A DNA stretch of 64,000 nucleotides from an uncultured Aliiroseovarius sp. GTDB lineage: Bacteria; Pseudomonadota; Alphaproteobacteria; Rhodobacterales; Rhodobacteraceae. Each line of letters begins with the position of its first letter. Within the stretch, counting starts at the first letter, position 1. The position numbers and the translations under genes were made by a program. The notes under the pieces are model-generated. The model was not told the origin of the DNA. It was given only the letters and a program-made list of their open reading frames with translations, and did no database searches. Of the stretch, positions 17,948 to 27,123 are shown one piece after another. The stretch spans positions 142,848 through 206,847 of the forward strand of contig NZ_CANLNB010000005.1 of NCBI RefSeq assembly GCF_947492455.1. The letters are read 5' to 3'.

Positions 17948-20004
17948 CGCCACAGATAGGCATAGCTGGCGAATAGTCCCTGTAGCTTGGCAAGCAGCCG
18001 CGTGCCGCTCCGCCCTTTGGGGATCTCGCCCGAGGTCAGCCGATCCACCACCACCTCAACCGGACAAGCCGTTTTGATGACGGGATCGAAATAGCGCGGA
18101 TAGTCGATCAGGACCGCGTGGGTCAGCGCGATCAGATCGGGGCGGGCCTGCCGCCGATCCGGCACCTGTCCCAGATCCGTCGTCAGTCCCCAACCCGCAT
18201 AAAACGGCGCGCCCAGACAGGTGACGGGCACCCCGCGCAACAGCGCCTCGAACCCCATGGTCGAGGTCATGGTCCACAGCGCATCCACATGCTCCAGCAG
18301 TGCAATCGGGTCGGCTTGATCAGCGATCAGGTCGGCATATTGCGCAGCCTCGTCCGGCGGAATCCGGCCTTCACGCAGGCCCGCTTCCACATCCGGGTGG
18401 GGCTTGTAAATGATCACGGCGTCCGGATTGTCGGCGCGCGCGCGTTTCAAGAGGTCCAGATTGGTCGAGACCTCTGACGTGCCCAACCGGATCGAGGCAT
18501 CGTCTTCCACTTGTCCCGGCACCAGAATGCGTGGCCTATCTGGCAGCGTATCCAACCCGGCGGGCAGGGGGCGCTCCAGATTGTACTTCCCCAAACGGTT
18601 TTCGGTGATCTTTGTGATCAGGCGTTCGGCGCGGTCCCGGGCGTGATCGGGCAGGGCGGTCGCCGCCGCGATATGCCGCTCTAACCGGCTTTCGTGTGTC
18701 GGGTCATAGTAGATGCCCAGATCATCGCGCACCAAAGACAGAGGGGGCACAAGCTCGGCCCCCAATCCACGCGAGCGCAGGAAGCCATCTTCGATGCGCA
18801 GCGGGGGCCGGTGCGTGCTGTGGGCAGGCTCTTCCTTTCCGGCCCAGACCATCAGAGGGCGTTCCAGCGTCTCGGCCCCCTCGGATGCGCGCGCGGCAGT
18901 GTCATCAAAGACCATCGCGGCGTCGCCCTTAAAAAACTCGGCCAAGGGGCGGCGTTTCCATAGGCGCATACCGCTGGCGACATAGCCCTGATGGTCCTCG
19001 CGCCACGCGCGGGCGCGCGCCTCGAGCGTGTCCAGAACCTGTTCAATCTCGCACAATTCGTCGCGATAGGGATCGTACCACGTGGGATAGAGCATCATCG
19101 CGCCGGCAAATAACTGCGCGCGGGTTAGGTTCCGGCCGCGCCGGTTCACCGGCTGTCGGTCTTCAGTTAGGCCCCAGCCCGCATAGAAAGGCTGGCCAAA
19201 GACATGGGGCTTGTGACCGGCCAGAATGGCCTCGAACCCCATGCCGGAACTGACGGTATAGACGGCCATCGCCCCATCCAGCAGCGCCCAAGGGCTAACG
19301 GGATCTGTGATCAACTGCACCTGTGTGTTCTCGTCCTCGGGTCCGTAATGCCCCGTACGATGACCCGCCTGTGTTTCGGGGTGGGTCTTGATCAGGATGC
19401 GCGCATGGGGATGTTCCAGCCGCGCGGCCACCAGCATGTCGCGGAACGAGGCTTCCGTTGCACCTCCATAGCGGATCGAGGCATCCCCTGCCGTCTGGTC
19501 CAGCACCAGCACATAAGGCGCATCGGGGACGTGCAGATCGGGGTGGAAGGCGTTGTATTTCGACAGGTGAGCAGATTTCATCCGGTCCATCGCCGCACGC
19601 GCCCGCTTCAGAAGCGCACTGTCATCCAACGGGTCGTGTTTCAGGATCTGCTCAAGCCGCGACGGCGCAGACCCGTCGAAATGTACCCCCAGATCATCCA
19701 GCATCAGGCCCAAGGGCGGCTCGCCAGACCGACCGGGGTGGACCGAACGCAGGAAAGCGTCTTCGACTCGAAGAACCGGATTTTTCCGACGTGAAGCGAC
19801 CGCCTCGCCCCGGCCCGAGGTTGGGCTTTTTCCCCACGTCCCAACCCAATCCCCATCACCCGGAAGGCCAAGCCGGATCTGGTAACCCGCAAGCGCAAGG
19901 ATGCGCTTTATGCGCGGTTGGGTCAGAAAGCCACCATTGTAAACGAAAAGCCGCCGGGGCTGTGACGACCCGACGGCAAGAGGTTCTTTGATGTCTTTGA
20001 TCAC
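17944..20004 (-). CDS. kpsC: Capsule polysaccharide beta-Kdo transferase KpsC
   Basis: 686 residues from GTG 20004, 14 bp after the end of the upstream OPX gene. Two homologous halves are visible, each with a VEDAFLRS or IEDGFLRS element, a DDASIRLGTSEVS-like segment and a PFYAGWGLT motif near its end, as in the dual-module KpsC retaining Kdo transferases. These build the poly-Kdo linker on phosphatidylglycerol on which group 2/3 capsules are assembled. The start is uncertain because no clear ribosome binding site is visible. Encoded against the flanking riboflavin genes. Confidence 0.9.
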   Translation of the reverse strand: MIKDIKEPLAVGSSQPRRLFVYNGGFLTQPRIKRILALAGYQIRLGLPGDGDWVGTWGKSPTSGRGEAVASRRKNPVLRVEDAFLRSVHPGRSGEPPLGLMLDDLGVHFDGSAPSRLEQILKHDPLDDSALLKRARAAMDRMKSAHLSKYNAFHPDLHVPDAPYVLVLDQTAGDASIRYGGATEASFRDMLVAARLEHPHARILIKTHPETQAGHRTGHYGPEDENTQVQLITDPVSPWALLDGAMAVYTVSSGMGFEAILAGHKPHVFGQPFYAGWGLTEDRQPVNRRGRNLTRAQLFAGAMMLYPTWYDPYRDELCEIEQVLDTLEARARAWREDHQGYVASGMRLWKRRPLAEFFKGDAAMVFDDTAARASEGAETLERPLMVWAGKEEPAHSTHRPPLRIEDGFLRSRGLGAELVPPLSLVRDDLGIYYDPTHESRLERHIAAATALPDHARDRAERLITKITENRLGKYNLERPLPAGLDTLPDRPRILVPGQVEDDASIRLGTSEVSTNLDLLKRARADNPDAVIIYKPHPDVEAGLREGRIPPDEAAQYADLIADQADPIALLEHVDALWTMTSTMGFEALLRGVPVTCLGAPFYAGWGLTTDLGQVPDRRQARPDLIALTHAVLIDYPRYFDPVIKTACPVEVVVDRLTSGEIPKGRSGTRLLAKLQGLFASYAYLWR

Positions 20005-20018
20005 GGGCTGAGGCCCGA

Positions 20019-21158
20019 TTACTCGGTCAGGCTTTGGTTCAGCGCCGCGATGGACCCCGCCGTCGACAACGAGCCAGTCAGAGCCGACAGGACCTTGGTC
20101 CACTGCGTGTAGGGCGCATCGGTGATATACACCGTGTCACCGTCGCGGATCCCGAAGTCGCGTGCCAGAAACAACCCGTTGGTGCCGGTCAGATCGAGAA
20201 CATAAATCATGCGCTGCGGGACGTTCAGATCGCTGCGCCCCAGAACCGAATTGGCGATCTCTGGGCGTTCATCACGAAGGACGAACACACCCTTGGGATC
20301 AGCCGCAGCGCCGGACAAGCCACCGACCTGTGCGATGGCCTCGACTGCCGACAGCGTCTGGCTGGCAAACCCGACACGGTTTTGCGCGCCGGTTGCACCA
20401 AGGGCTGTGAAAGTGCGGGGATCGGCCTCGACCAGGATGCGGTCACCACCACGCAGGGCAATGTCCATCTGCGGGTATTTGAACAGATCTTCGAACCAGA
20501 TCTCGCCCACTTTCGCGCCGCGGATCACTTTGACCTTGGCAATCTCAGGCTCGATCGAGACGCCGCCGGCACGTGCCAGCATGGCATTCAGGGTGCGCGT
20601 GGGACGTTCGATGGGATAAACACCTTGGCCACCGACCGAACCGGTGACCGACACGGTAGCTCCGTCGCCCGCGGTGCGGCGTACGGTGACTTGCGGGTCG
20701 GGTGTTTGCTCGGCCAGTTTGCGGGTGATGATACGGCGAATAGCCTCGGGCGAGTTGCCTGCGGCTTTCACGCGGCCTGCATAGGGAATGAAGATGTAGC
20801 CTTCGCCATCGACCTGCACAGATTCCAGCGCGGCAGGAGCGCCAGCGGTGGTCAGGATGCCGTCTTCGACGTTCTCCCAGATCGAGATGGTCAGCGTGTC
20901 GCCAGCTCGAATCGTGTCCGATCCAACCAGCGCACGGTTCTGGAATTCCGGGCTAAACCCAAGCGGCGGAACAACCGCCGTTGCACGGGTAACATGGTCA
21001 GTGACCTCGACGATATGTGCGTTGCCTTGCTTCTGGACCGAGCCTGCAATGAGTTCCTGCTTGGTCGGACCGGTGCGGGGCAGCCCACAGGCGCCAAGCG
21101 CGAGCACAGCAGTCGCCAAGATCAAGTGCTTGGCCCAATTGGATTTATTTGTTGTCAC
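20019..21158 (-). CDS. Outer-membrane polysaccharide export (OPX, Wza/KpsD-type) lipoprotein
   Basis: 379 residues from GTG 21158, which has GGTGGA upstream and gives a tight lipoprotein signal peptide (lipobox LGAC, Cys24); ATG 21191 is an alternative. A PES domain (GDTLTISIWENVEDGIL, DGEGYIFIPYAGRVKAAG) is followed by SLBB repeats (GQGVYPIERPTRTLNAML; GVFVLRDERP) and a hydrophobic C-terminal helix. OPX proteins form the outer-membrane exit channel for capsule. Lies between kpsC and kpsS on the same strand. Confidence 0.9.
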   Translation of the reverse strand: MTTNKSNWAKHLILATAVLALGACGLPRTGPTKQELIAGSVQKQGNAHIVEVTDHVTRATAVVPPLGFSPEFQNRALVGSDTIRAGDTLTISIWENVEDGILTTAGAPAALESVQVDGEGYIFIPYAGRVKAAGNSPEAIRRIITRKLAEQTPDPQVTVRRTAGDGATVSVTGSVGGQGVYPIERPTRTLNAMLARAGGVSIEPEIAKVKVIRGAKVGEIWFEDLFKYPQMDIALRGGDRILVEADPRTFTALGATGAQNRVGFASQTLSAVEAIAQVGGLSGAAADPKGVFVLRDERPEIANSVLGRSDLNVPQRMIYVLDLTGTNGLFLARDFGIRDGDTVYITDAPYTQWTKVLSALTGSLSTAGSIAALNQSLTE

Positions 21159-21244
21159 TGCCCGTCCACCCTGAATGGAAATCTGATTCATTTGCCAAAA
21201 CTTATCGTGAGATCGGACTAAATTCCAGAAAAGGCATTTTTAGG

Positions 21245-22537
21245 TCAGTTGACCACGCTCAACTGTTGCCTTGGTGCCGCTGTTCCCCGCTCCAAAGCCT
21301 GATACGGATCGTCCGAAGAAAGCATCATATCCACCACTTGGCGTAGCAATTGACGTCGTCCACGCGCAGAATAGAACCCGCCTGCAACTTGGCTGGTTTC
21401 CAAAAGGAAATGCCGATAGTCGCGATAGGCGCGTTTGTCAGGCCGGGTGGGGATGTCAAAGAACTCGGACAGGGGCTGTTCCGACACAAACTCGGGCTTG
21501 GCATAGACCGCATTGCCAAACAGCTTTAGCGGAAGCCCCCGCCACAACACCTGCTGGGCGGCGGTCGAGTTGATTGTCACGGCAGAGCGTGCGTGATCCA
21601 GCAGCTTGGCCAGTTTCCCACCGCGTACATAGTGGACGCGATCCGCGATGCCATGCGCCTGCGCCAACCTGCGGATCTCGCGCCGTTGCGGTACGCGACC
21701 GTCTTCCAGTGGATGAGCTTTGAATACCAGATGGTGGTGCGTGGGGGCGCCATCCTCAAAGCCTGCGATCACCAGCTCCAAAAACTCGGTCATGGTGGAA
21801 AAAGGGCTGTGCATCTGGAAGCTTGAATCATGCTCCAGCTGCAGAAGCGCCAGATGATAGGGGAAGCCGCCATAGCGGATACGCAGCGTGGCGCGGATGC
21901 GGTCCGCTGCAATGACAGGCATCAGGACAAGACGCTGAAGGTACAGAAGAAACTCTTTACCCACACCGATAGACCGGTGGGGTCTAAAATTGCGATAGCG
22001 CTGGTTCAGGAACATGACGAACCAGTGATAGAGTGCGCCGTAAAAGACGTGATGGCGCATGTCGCCCCAATGGGCGGGGGCCTCGGGCATGTCTGGCTCG
22101 GCGTCTTCAAGAATGCGCTGCATCTGCGGCACGTCACAATCCATTAGGCGTGAATTGCCATTCGTGCCGTCCCGTTCATACGTCACCCAATAGGGGCGCA
22201 GATAGCCTTCCTCGAAGACATGAACGGTTAAGCCCTGTGCACGTGCCCGCTCGACCGCGTGGGCATGGATGGGGCGGGTATCGCCATAGAGCACGATGTC
22301 GGTGATATCATGCGCATCAACAATTTGGTCGAAGCGGCTGATCCACTGGTCTTGCGGTTCGGTGAAGGGAATGTAAGTCGTCTTGTCAGGCCAAAATGCC
22401 TGATCGCCACGGTTGAACCCAACGCGCCACACCTTGGCCCCGGATCGGCGCAGCATCTTCGCCAGCCGTCCGAAGAAAGGCCCGTGTGGACCTTGCAGGA
22501 AAAGGAAGTTTCGGTTTTCGCCCGTGATGCGCGCCAT
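21245..22537 (-). CDS. kpsS: Capsule polysaccharide beta-Kdo transferase KpsS
   Basis: 430 residues from ATG 22537. The family pattern includes FLQGPHGPFFGRLAKMLR at the N-terminus, a VFEEGYLRPYWVTYE segment, LVFKAHPLEDGR and TINSTAAQQVLWRGLPLKL. KpsS adds the first Kdo to phosphatidylglycerol before KpsC extends it. It heads the minus-strand unit kpsS-OPX-kpsC, suggesting a capsule initiation and export cassette; polymerase, glycosyltransferase and ABC-transporter genes are not in this window. Confidence 0.9.
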   Translation of the reverse strand: MARITGENRNFLFLQGPHGPFFGRLAKMLRRSGAKVWRVGFNRGDQAFWPDKTTYIPFTEPQDQWISRFDQIVDAHDITDIVLYGDTRPIHAHAVERARAQGLTVHVFEEGYLRPYWVTYERDGTNGNSRLMDCDVPQMQRILEDAEPDMPEAPAHWGDMRHHVFYGALYHWFVMFLNQRYRNFRPHRSIGVGKEFLLYLQRLVLMPVIAADRIRATLRIRYGGFPYHLALLQLEHDSSFQMHSPFSTMTEFLELVIAGFEDGAPTHHHLVFKAHPLEDGRVPQRREIRRLAQAHGIADRVHYVRGGKLAKLLDHARSAVTINSTAAQQVLWRGLPLKLFGNAVYAKPEFVSEQPLSEFFDIPTRPDKRAYRDYRHFLLETSQVAGGFYSARGRRQLLRQVVDMMLSSDDPYQALERGTAAPRQQLSVVN

Positions 22538-22749
22538 GCCTGCCAATCACCAAATCACTAACAGCGTTATTCGCCTTATAGACCTACAAAAAGAGGGTTA
22601 CAGGGCAATTAACAATGGCATACGGCAAAAATTGGGCCGAGCAGAGGAATTTCTCGACGGGGGTGGATTGGCCGGTGCTGCGCATCATGGCTTCAATCCG
22701 GGTCGCGTTTCCGCTACAGCAGTTACACCAACCCGATGCAGGAGGCGAC

Positions 22750-23343
22750 ATGTTCACTGGGATCATCACCGATGTGGGGCGCGTTGAGGCGCTGGAGCAA
22801 GCTGGCGACATGCGTGCGCGGATCGTAACCGCGTATGACACTGCCGGGATTGATCTGGGGGCGTCGATTGCCTCGGACGGGGTGTGCCTGACCGTCGTTG
22901 CTTTGGGTGACAATTGGTATGACGTTGATATTTCGGCAGAAACCGTGTCGAAAACCAATCTGGGTGATTGGGAAGTTGGCCGCCGTGTGAACCTTGAACG
23001 TGCCCTGAAAGTGGGCGATGAACTGGGCGGGCACATCGTGTCCGGGCACGTCGATGGTGTGGCTCAGATCGTGTCGATGCATGTTGAAGGTGACAGCACC
23101 CGCGTACGCTTCCGCGCCCCATCCGAACTGGCGCGATTCATCGCCCCAAAAGGCTCGGTTGCGCTGAACGGCACCTCGCTGACCGTGAACGAGGTCGAAG
23201 GCGACGAGTTTGGCGTGAACCTGATTTCGCACACCAAGGAGGTGACGAATTGGGGGCAGGCGCAAGTTGGGGACCGCATCAACCTCGAGATCGACACGCT
23301 GGCGCGCTATGTGGCCCGGCTGGCGGATTACGGACAGTCCTGA
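22750..23343 (+). CDS. ribE: Riboflavin synthase alpha chain
   Basis: 197 residues from ATG 22750 with GGAGG 6 bp upstream. Begins with the invariant MFTGII and consists of two homologous lumazine-binding barrels, each with a GDELGGHIVSGHVDG or ALNGTSLTVNEVEGDEF-type element. It dismutates two lumazines into riboflavin plus the pyrimidine that is recycled. The upstream 200 bp contains no recognisable FMN riboswitch. Confidence 0.95.
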   Translation: MFTGIITDVGRVEALEQAGDMRARIVTAYDTAGIDLGASIASDGVCLTVVALGDNWYDVDISAETVSKTNLGDWEVGRRVNLERALKVGDELGGHIVSGHVDGVAQIVSMHVEGDSTRVRFRAPSELARFIAPKGSVALNGTSLTVNEVEGDEFGVNLISHTKEVTNWGQAQVGDRINLEIDTLARYVARLADYGQS

Positions 23344-23437
23344 ATTCGGGCCTGATTTCCGTTTGACGTGATCTCTGTTTGAAATATTCGTATATGGGCA
23401 TATGATTGGCGAAATTCCTTTGTGACGGAGATCGCCC

Positions 23438-24403
23438 ATGTCCCTTATTCGCCCCACTCGCCGTGATCTTCTGCGCCTCGCCGCAGTTGCGCCCGCTTTT
23501 GCCATGCCTGCTACTGCGCGGGCCATGTTGGGTGCGCCCACCGAAGGCAATCCGGCGCATTTCAGTTTCACGCTGGGGCAGGCGAAGATCACAATTGTGT
23601 CGGACGGCTATTTCACCATCCCATTCGGCGGGCAGGCGATGAATGCGCCCGAGGATGAAAAGCTGGCCTTCATGGCCGCGCATTACATCGACCCCGAGGT
23701 TGGCTATTCCCACACCAACCACATGTATATCGAGCTGGGCGACGCAAAAGTCTTGGTGGATGTGGGCTCGGGCACCCGTTGGTTCGATACTACGGGCCGG
23801 TTGATGGAGAACCTCGAAGCCGCCGGGATCGATCCGATGGGCATCACACACGTCGCGATCACCCACGCACACCCCGATCACATCTGGGGTGTGCGCGATG
23901 ACTTTGACGAGCCCATCATCCCCGACGCGGAATACGTGATGGGGCAGGCCGAGCATACACATTGGCTGCAAGACGGTCTGGTGGATCGCGTCGCGCCCGA
24001 GAACCAGCAATTCGTGCTGGGAGCCGTGAACTCGATCAATACCGAAGGGCTGGAATGGACCTTGGCCGCGAACGACCACGAAGTTGCGCCGGGTATTCGC
24101 CTGATCGACACGCCCGGCCACACGCCCGGCCATATGTCAGTGGCGGTGGAAAGTGACGGCCAACAGCTGATCGCGCTGGGCGATTGCATGACCCATGCCA
24201 TCCTGAACTTCGCGCATCCCGAATGGTATTCCGAGCGCGATTCCGATGGGGCGCAAACCGGGGCCACGCGCAACCGCCTGCTGGATATGGCGGCCACGGA
24301 TCGGATCGCTGTTTTGGGCTATCACTTCCCGTTCCCCGGCGTGGGTCATGTGCGCCGCGATGGGGATGCCTATCAGTTTGTTCCGGCGCTCTGGCAGTTC
24401 TAA
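23438..24403 (+). CDS. Tat-exported metallo-beta-lactamase-fold hydrolase
   Basis: 321 residues. The N-terminus carries a twin-arginine signal (PTRRDLLRLAAVAPAFA), indicating folded export to the periplasm. The metal motif THAHPDH (142-148) plus LIDTPGHTPGHMS, LGDCMTH and the final GYHFPFPGVGH histidines form a complete dinuclear site of the MBL fold. The substrate is unknown; related proteins include lactonases and quorum-quenching-like enzymes. It is inserted between ribE and ribB on the same strand, 94 bp after ribE, without an obvious link to riboflavin synthesis. Confidence 0.85.
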   Translation: MSLIRPTRRDLLRLAAVAPAFAMPATARAMLGAPTEGNPAHFSFTLGQAKITIVSDGYFTIPFGGQAMNAPEDEKLAFMAAHYIDPEVGYSHTNHMYIELGDAKVLVDVGSGTRWFDTTGRLMENLEAAGIDPMGITHVAITHAHPDHIWGVRDDFDEPIIPDAEYVMGQAEHTHWLQDGLVDRVAPENQQFVLGAVNSINTEGLEWTLAANDHEVAPGIRLIDTPGHTPGHMSVAVESDGQQLIALGDCMTHAILNFAHPEWYSERDSDGAQTGATRNRLLDMAATDRIAVLGYHFPFPGVGHVRRDGDAYQFVPALWQF

Positions 24404-24503
24404 CCTGTTTTCGTGACGTCTTGGTGATGTTTCCCGCCGCCTTTGGGCTGGCAATGGGCGCGTGGCTGCGGTAGTCACGCGCAAGCCTGAAGGGGAACGC
24501 GCC

Positions 24504-25634
24504 ATGTCTGAAAGCACCACCTACGAAACACCCGGTCCGGTCGAAGCTGGATTGTCCGATGCCATCGCCTCGGCGGAAGAGATCATTGCTGAGGCTCGCG
24601 CGGGTCGGATCTATATCCTCGTCGATCACGAAGACCGCGAAAACGAAGGTGACTTCGTCATTCCGGCGGATGCCTGTGACGCGGCGGCCATCAACTTCAT
24701 GGCAACCTATGGCCGCGGGCTGATCTGTCTGCCGATGGAGTCTAAACGGATCGACGAGCTGGGCCTGCCGATGATGGCGATGCACAATTCCTCGCGTCAC
24801 GAAACGGCATTCACCGTGTCGATCGAAGCGCGCGAAGGCGTGTCGACCGGCATCTCTGCGGCTGACCGCGCACTGACCGTCGCCACCGCGATCAACCCCG
24901 ACAATGGCCCGGCCGAGATCGCGACCCCCGGTCACGTCTTCCCGCTGCGTGCGCGCAACGGTGGTGTGCTGGTGCGCGCAGGGCATACCGAAGCCGCCGT
25001 GGACATCTCGCGCCTTGCAGGCCGCAATCCCTCGGGCGTGATCTGCGAGATCATGAATGAAGACGGCACCATGGCGCGTCTGCCGGAACTGGTTGAAATT
25101 GCTAAGAAACACGCAATTAAGATCGGCACGATTTCCGATCTGATCGCCTATCGCCGCCGCCACGACAATCTGGTGCGTGAAACGGGCCGCGAGACCATCA
25201 CCTCGGAATTCGGTGGTGAATGGGAGATGCGCATCTTCACCGACATGACCCACGAGATCGAGCATGTGGTGTTGATCAAAGGCGACATCTCGACTGATGA
25301 ACCGGTTCTGGTCCGTACCCACGCGCTGCAAGAAGCGCAGGACGTGCTGGGTCTTGGCCCGAAACCTGCGGACGAGTTGCCGCGTGCGATGAAGATCATC
25401 GCGGACGAGGGCAGGGGCGTTGTCTGCCTGTTCCGTGAACCGCGCAAGACGTTGCATGCGGATGAAGAAGAAGGCCCGCGCACGGTGCGCCAGATTGGCC
25501 TCGGCTCGCAAATCCTGTCGACGCTGGGTCTGAACGAGATGGTTCTTTTGACCGACAGCCCCGAAACCCGCTATGTGGGTCTGGACGCTTACGGGCTGAC
25601 CATCACCGGCACACGCCCCATTCAGAAGGACTGA
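24504..25634 (+). CDS. ribB: 3,4-Dihydroxy-2-butanone-4-phosphate synthase with degenerate GTP cyclohydrolase II domain
   Basis: 376 residues from ATG 24504. The N-terminal domain has the DHBP synthase elements DHEDRENEGDF and TGISAADRA, with GHVFPLRAR later, and should make the four-carbon precursor from ribulose 5-phosphate. The C-terminal domain resembles GTP cyclohydrolase II (VLVRTHALQEAQDVLG; GLGSQILSTLGL) but lacks the three zinc-binding cysteines of the canonical CDC region. It is therefore probably inactive as a cyclohydrolase, as described for similar alphaproteobacterial proteins. ribH follows 3 bp later. Confidence 0.93.
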   Translation: MSESTTYETPGPVEAGLSDAIASAEEIIAEARAGRIYILVDHEDRENEGDFVIPADACDAAAINFMATYGRGLICLPMESKRIDELGLPMMAMHNSSRHETAFTVSIEAREGVSTGISAADRALTVATAINPDNGPAEIATPGHVFPLRARNGGVLVRAGHTEAAVDISRLAGRNPSGVICEIMNEDGTMARLPELVEIAKKHAIKIGTISDLIAYRRRHDNLVRETGRETITSEFGGEWEMRIFTDMTHEIEHVVLIKGDISTDEPVLVRTHALQEAQDVLGLGPKPADELPRAMKIIADEGRGVVCLFREPRKTLHADEEEGPRTVRQIGLGSQILSTLGLNEMVLLTDSPETRYVGLDAYGLTITGTRPIQKD

Positions 25635-25637
25635 ACC

Positions 25638-26189
25638 ATGGCCACCGCAGAACAGCATTACATTCTGGACCGCCCCAGCTTTGATAAGCCGGTGAAGATC
25701 CTGATCGTTGTCGCGCCGTACTATAAGGACATCGCGGACAATTTGGTCGCTGGCGCCAAGGCGGAAATCGAGGCCGTTGGTGGCACTTGGGACATCGTTG
25801 AAGTGCCCGGTGCGCTGGAAGTGCCCACTGCGATCTCGATTGCGGATCGCCTTTCGAACTTCGATGGATATGTGGCGCTGGGCTGCGTGATCCGGGGCGA
25901 GACGACCCACTATGAAACCGTCTGCAACGACAGCTCGCGCGCCATTCAACTGATGGGTCTGAATGGGCTGTGCATCGGCAACGGTATCCTGACGGTCGAA
26001 AATCGCCCGCAGGCCGAAGTCCGCGCGGATGTGAACGATCAAAATAAAGGCGGCGGGGCTGCTGCTGCGGCCTTGCATCTGGTCGCGCTTTCGCGCAAAT
26101 GGGCGTCTTCAAGCAAGGGTGTCGGGTTCAAGTCGATCTCGGATTCGATCAAACTTGCTGGTGACACGAAGGATACCCCAACCGCATGA
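25638..26189 (+). CDS. ribH: 6,7-Dimethyl-8-ribityllumazine synthase
   Basis: 183 residues. The family motifs VPGALEVPTAI, GCVIRGETTHYETVCNDSS and GILTVENRPQA are present, including the active-site histidine in TTHYE. It condenses the DHBP product with the RibD product to give lumazine. It overlaps nusB by 4 bp (ATGA), and sits 3 bp after ribB, so ribB-ribH-nusB are translationally linked. The C-terminal 30 residues are a Ser/Lys-rich tail longer than in minimal lumazine synthases. Confidence 0.96.
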   Translation: MATAEQHYILDRPSFDKPVKILIVVAPYYKDIADNLVAGAKAEIEAVGGTWDIVEVPGALEVPTAISIADRLSNFDGYVALGCVIRGETTHYETVCNDSSRAIQLMGLNGLCIGNGILTVENRPQAEVRADVNDQNKGGGAAAAALHLVALSRKWASSSKGVGFKSISDSIKLAGDTKDTPTA

Positions 26190-26653
26190 CGCTTTCCGGC
26201 AACCAGAAACGCAAGATGAAATCCGCCGCCCGCTTGTTCGCGGTGCAGGCGTTGTTTCAGATGGAGGCTGCGGGCCAGACCATGGACCGCGTGATGGTCG
26301 AGTTCGAAGACCACCGCTTTGGCGAAGAGTTCGACGACTACACCATGGCCGAGGGCGACAGCCGCCTGTTCCGCAAACTGGTGGGGGATGCGGTGAACCA
26401 TCAGGCCAAGATCGACCAAATGACCGACCGCGCGTTGGTGGCAAAATGGCCGATCGCGCGCATCGACCCCACCCTGCGTGCGCTGTTCCGTGCCGCTGGG
26501 GCTGAGATGGTCGAAGGCGACACTCCGCCCAAGGTCGTGATTACCGAGTTCGTTGACGTGGCACGTGCATTCTTCCCGGAAGGGGACGAGGCAAAGTTCA
26601 CCAACGCCGTTCTGGATCACATGGCCCGCGAGGCGAAGCCCGAGGCGTTTTAA
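26186..26653 (+). CDS. nusB: Transcription antitermination factor NusB
   Basis: 155 residues of the all-helical NusB fold: ARLFAVQALFQMEAAG at the N-terminus and DPTLRALFRAAGAEMVEG with PPKVVITEFVDVARAFF near the C-terminus. NusB with NusE binds boxA and supports antitermination of rRNA transcripts. Overlaps ribH by 4 bp; ribH-nusB coupling is common in bacteria. A hairpin terminator follows. Confidence 0.95.
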   Translation: MTLSGNQKRKMKSAARLFAVQALFQMEAAGQTMDRVMVEFEDHRFGEEFDDYTMAEGDSRLFRKLVGDAVNHQAKIDQMTDRALVAKWPIARIDPTLRALFRAAGAEMVEGDTPPKVVITEFVDVARAFFPEGDEAKFTNAVLDHMAREAKPEAF

Positions 26654-26676
26654 ACACCGGCGAAACTGTAGAGTTC

Positions 26677-26712
26677 AGAGGCCACTGGGATGCGACCCAT
26701 TGGCCTCTTTTC
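26677..26712 (+). terminator. Terminator after nusB
   Basis: Arms AGAGGCCA (26677-26684) and TGGCCTCT (26701-26708), with an inner TGGG/CCCA extension, followed by a T-run. Closes the ribE-to-nusB unit. Confidence 0.75.
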
Positions 26713-26763
26713 ATTTGGGACAGGGGCTTTCATACTGGTCATATTCACCGAGGGGAATGTGAT

Positions 26764-27066
26764 ATGCCAAAACTCGTCCGCGTCTACATCAAGAACGTTC
26801 TGGTTGGATTTGCGCTGTCCGCAGCTTTTGTGGCGGCGTTGCTTTACATGAACGTGGGCAACCTGTGGCACCTGATCTCGACCTCGGACATGGGGTGGAT
26901 CGCGGTCCTGATGCTGTTCATGTTCAACGGGATCGTCTTTGCAGGCGTCCAGTTCGCCTTCGTTATCATGCGAATGGAACAACGTGACGACACGCCTAAA
27001 GGCGGCAAGCGTCAGCCTGTCATCACCGGCGAACCTGCCCGCGTGAAAGTGGCCGCCAACCGCTGA
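26764..27066 (+). CDS. Small two-helix membrane protein, unknown function
   Basis: 100 residues. Two hydrophobic segments (about 10-30 and 44-72) and a polar, Lys/Arg-rich C-terminal tail suggest a short inner-membrane protein with a cytoplasmic tail. GAGGGG lies upstream of the ATG. I recognise no domain beyond that. It stands alone after the nusB terminator and before a DksA-type zinc-finger gene. Confidence 0.75.
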   Translation: MPKLVRVYIKNVLVGFALSAAFVAALLYMNVGNLWHLISTSDMGWIAVLMLFMFNGIVFAGVQFAFVIMRMEQRDDTPKGGKRQPVITGEPARVKVAANR

Positions 27067-27123
27067 GCCTCTTGCAGGGCGCGCGAATTGAGGTCATGAT
27101 TCCCCATCAATGAAAGGGATCCC

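Noticed and set aside
22547..22749. Possible FMN riboswitch upstream of ribE
   Set aside because: The conserved RFN words (such as AGGG near the start and GGCGGT later in the expected order) are not present; the region before ribB at 24404-24503 also lacks them.
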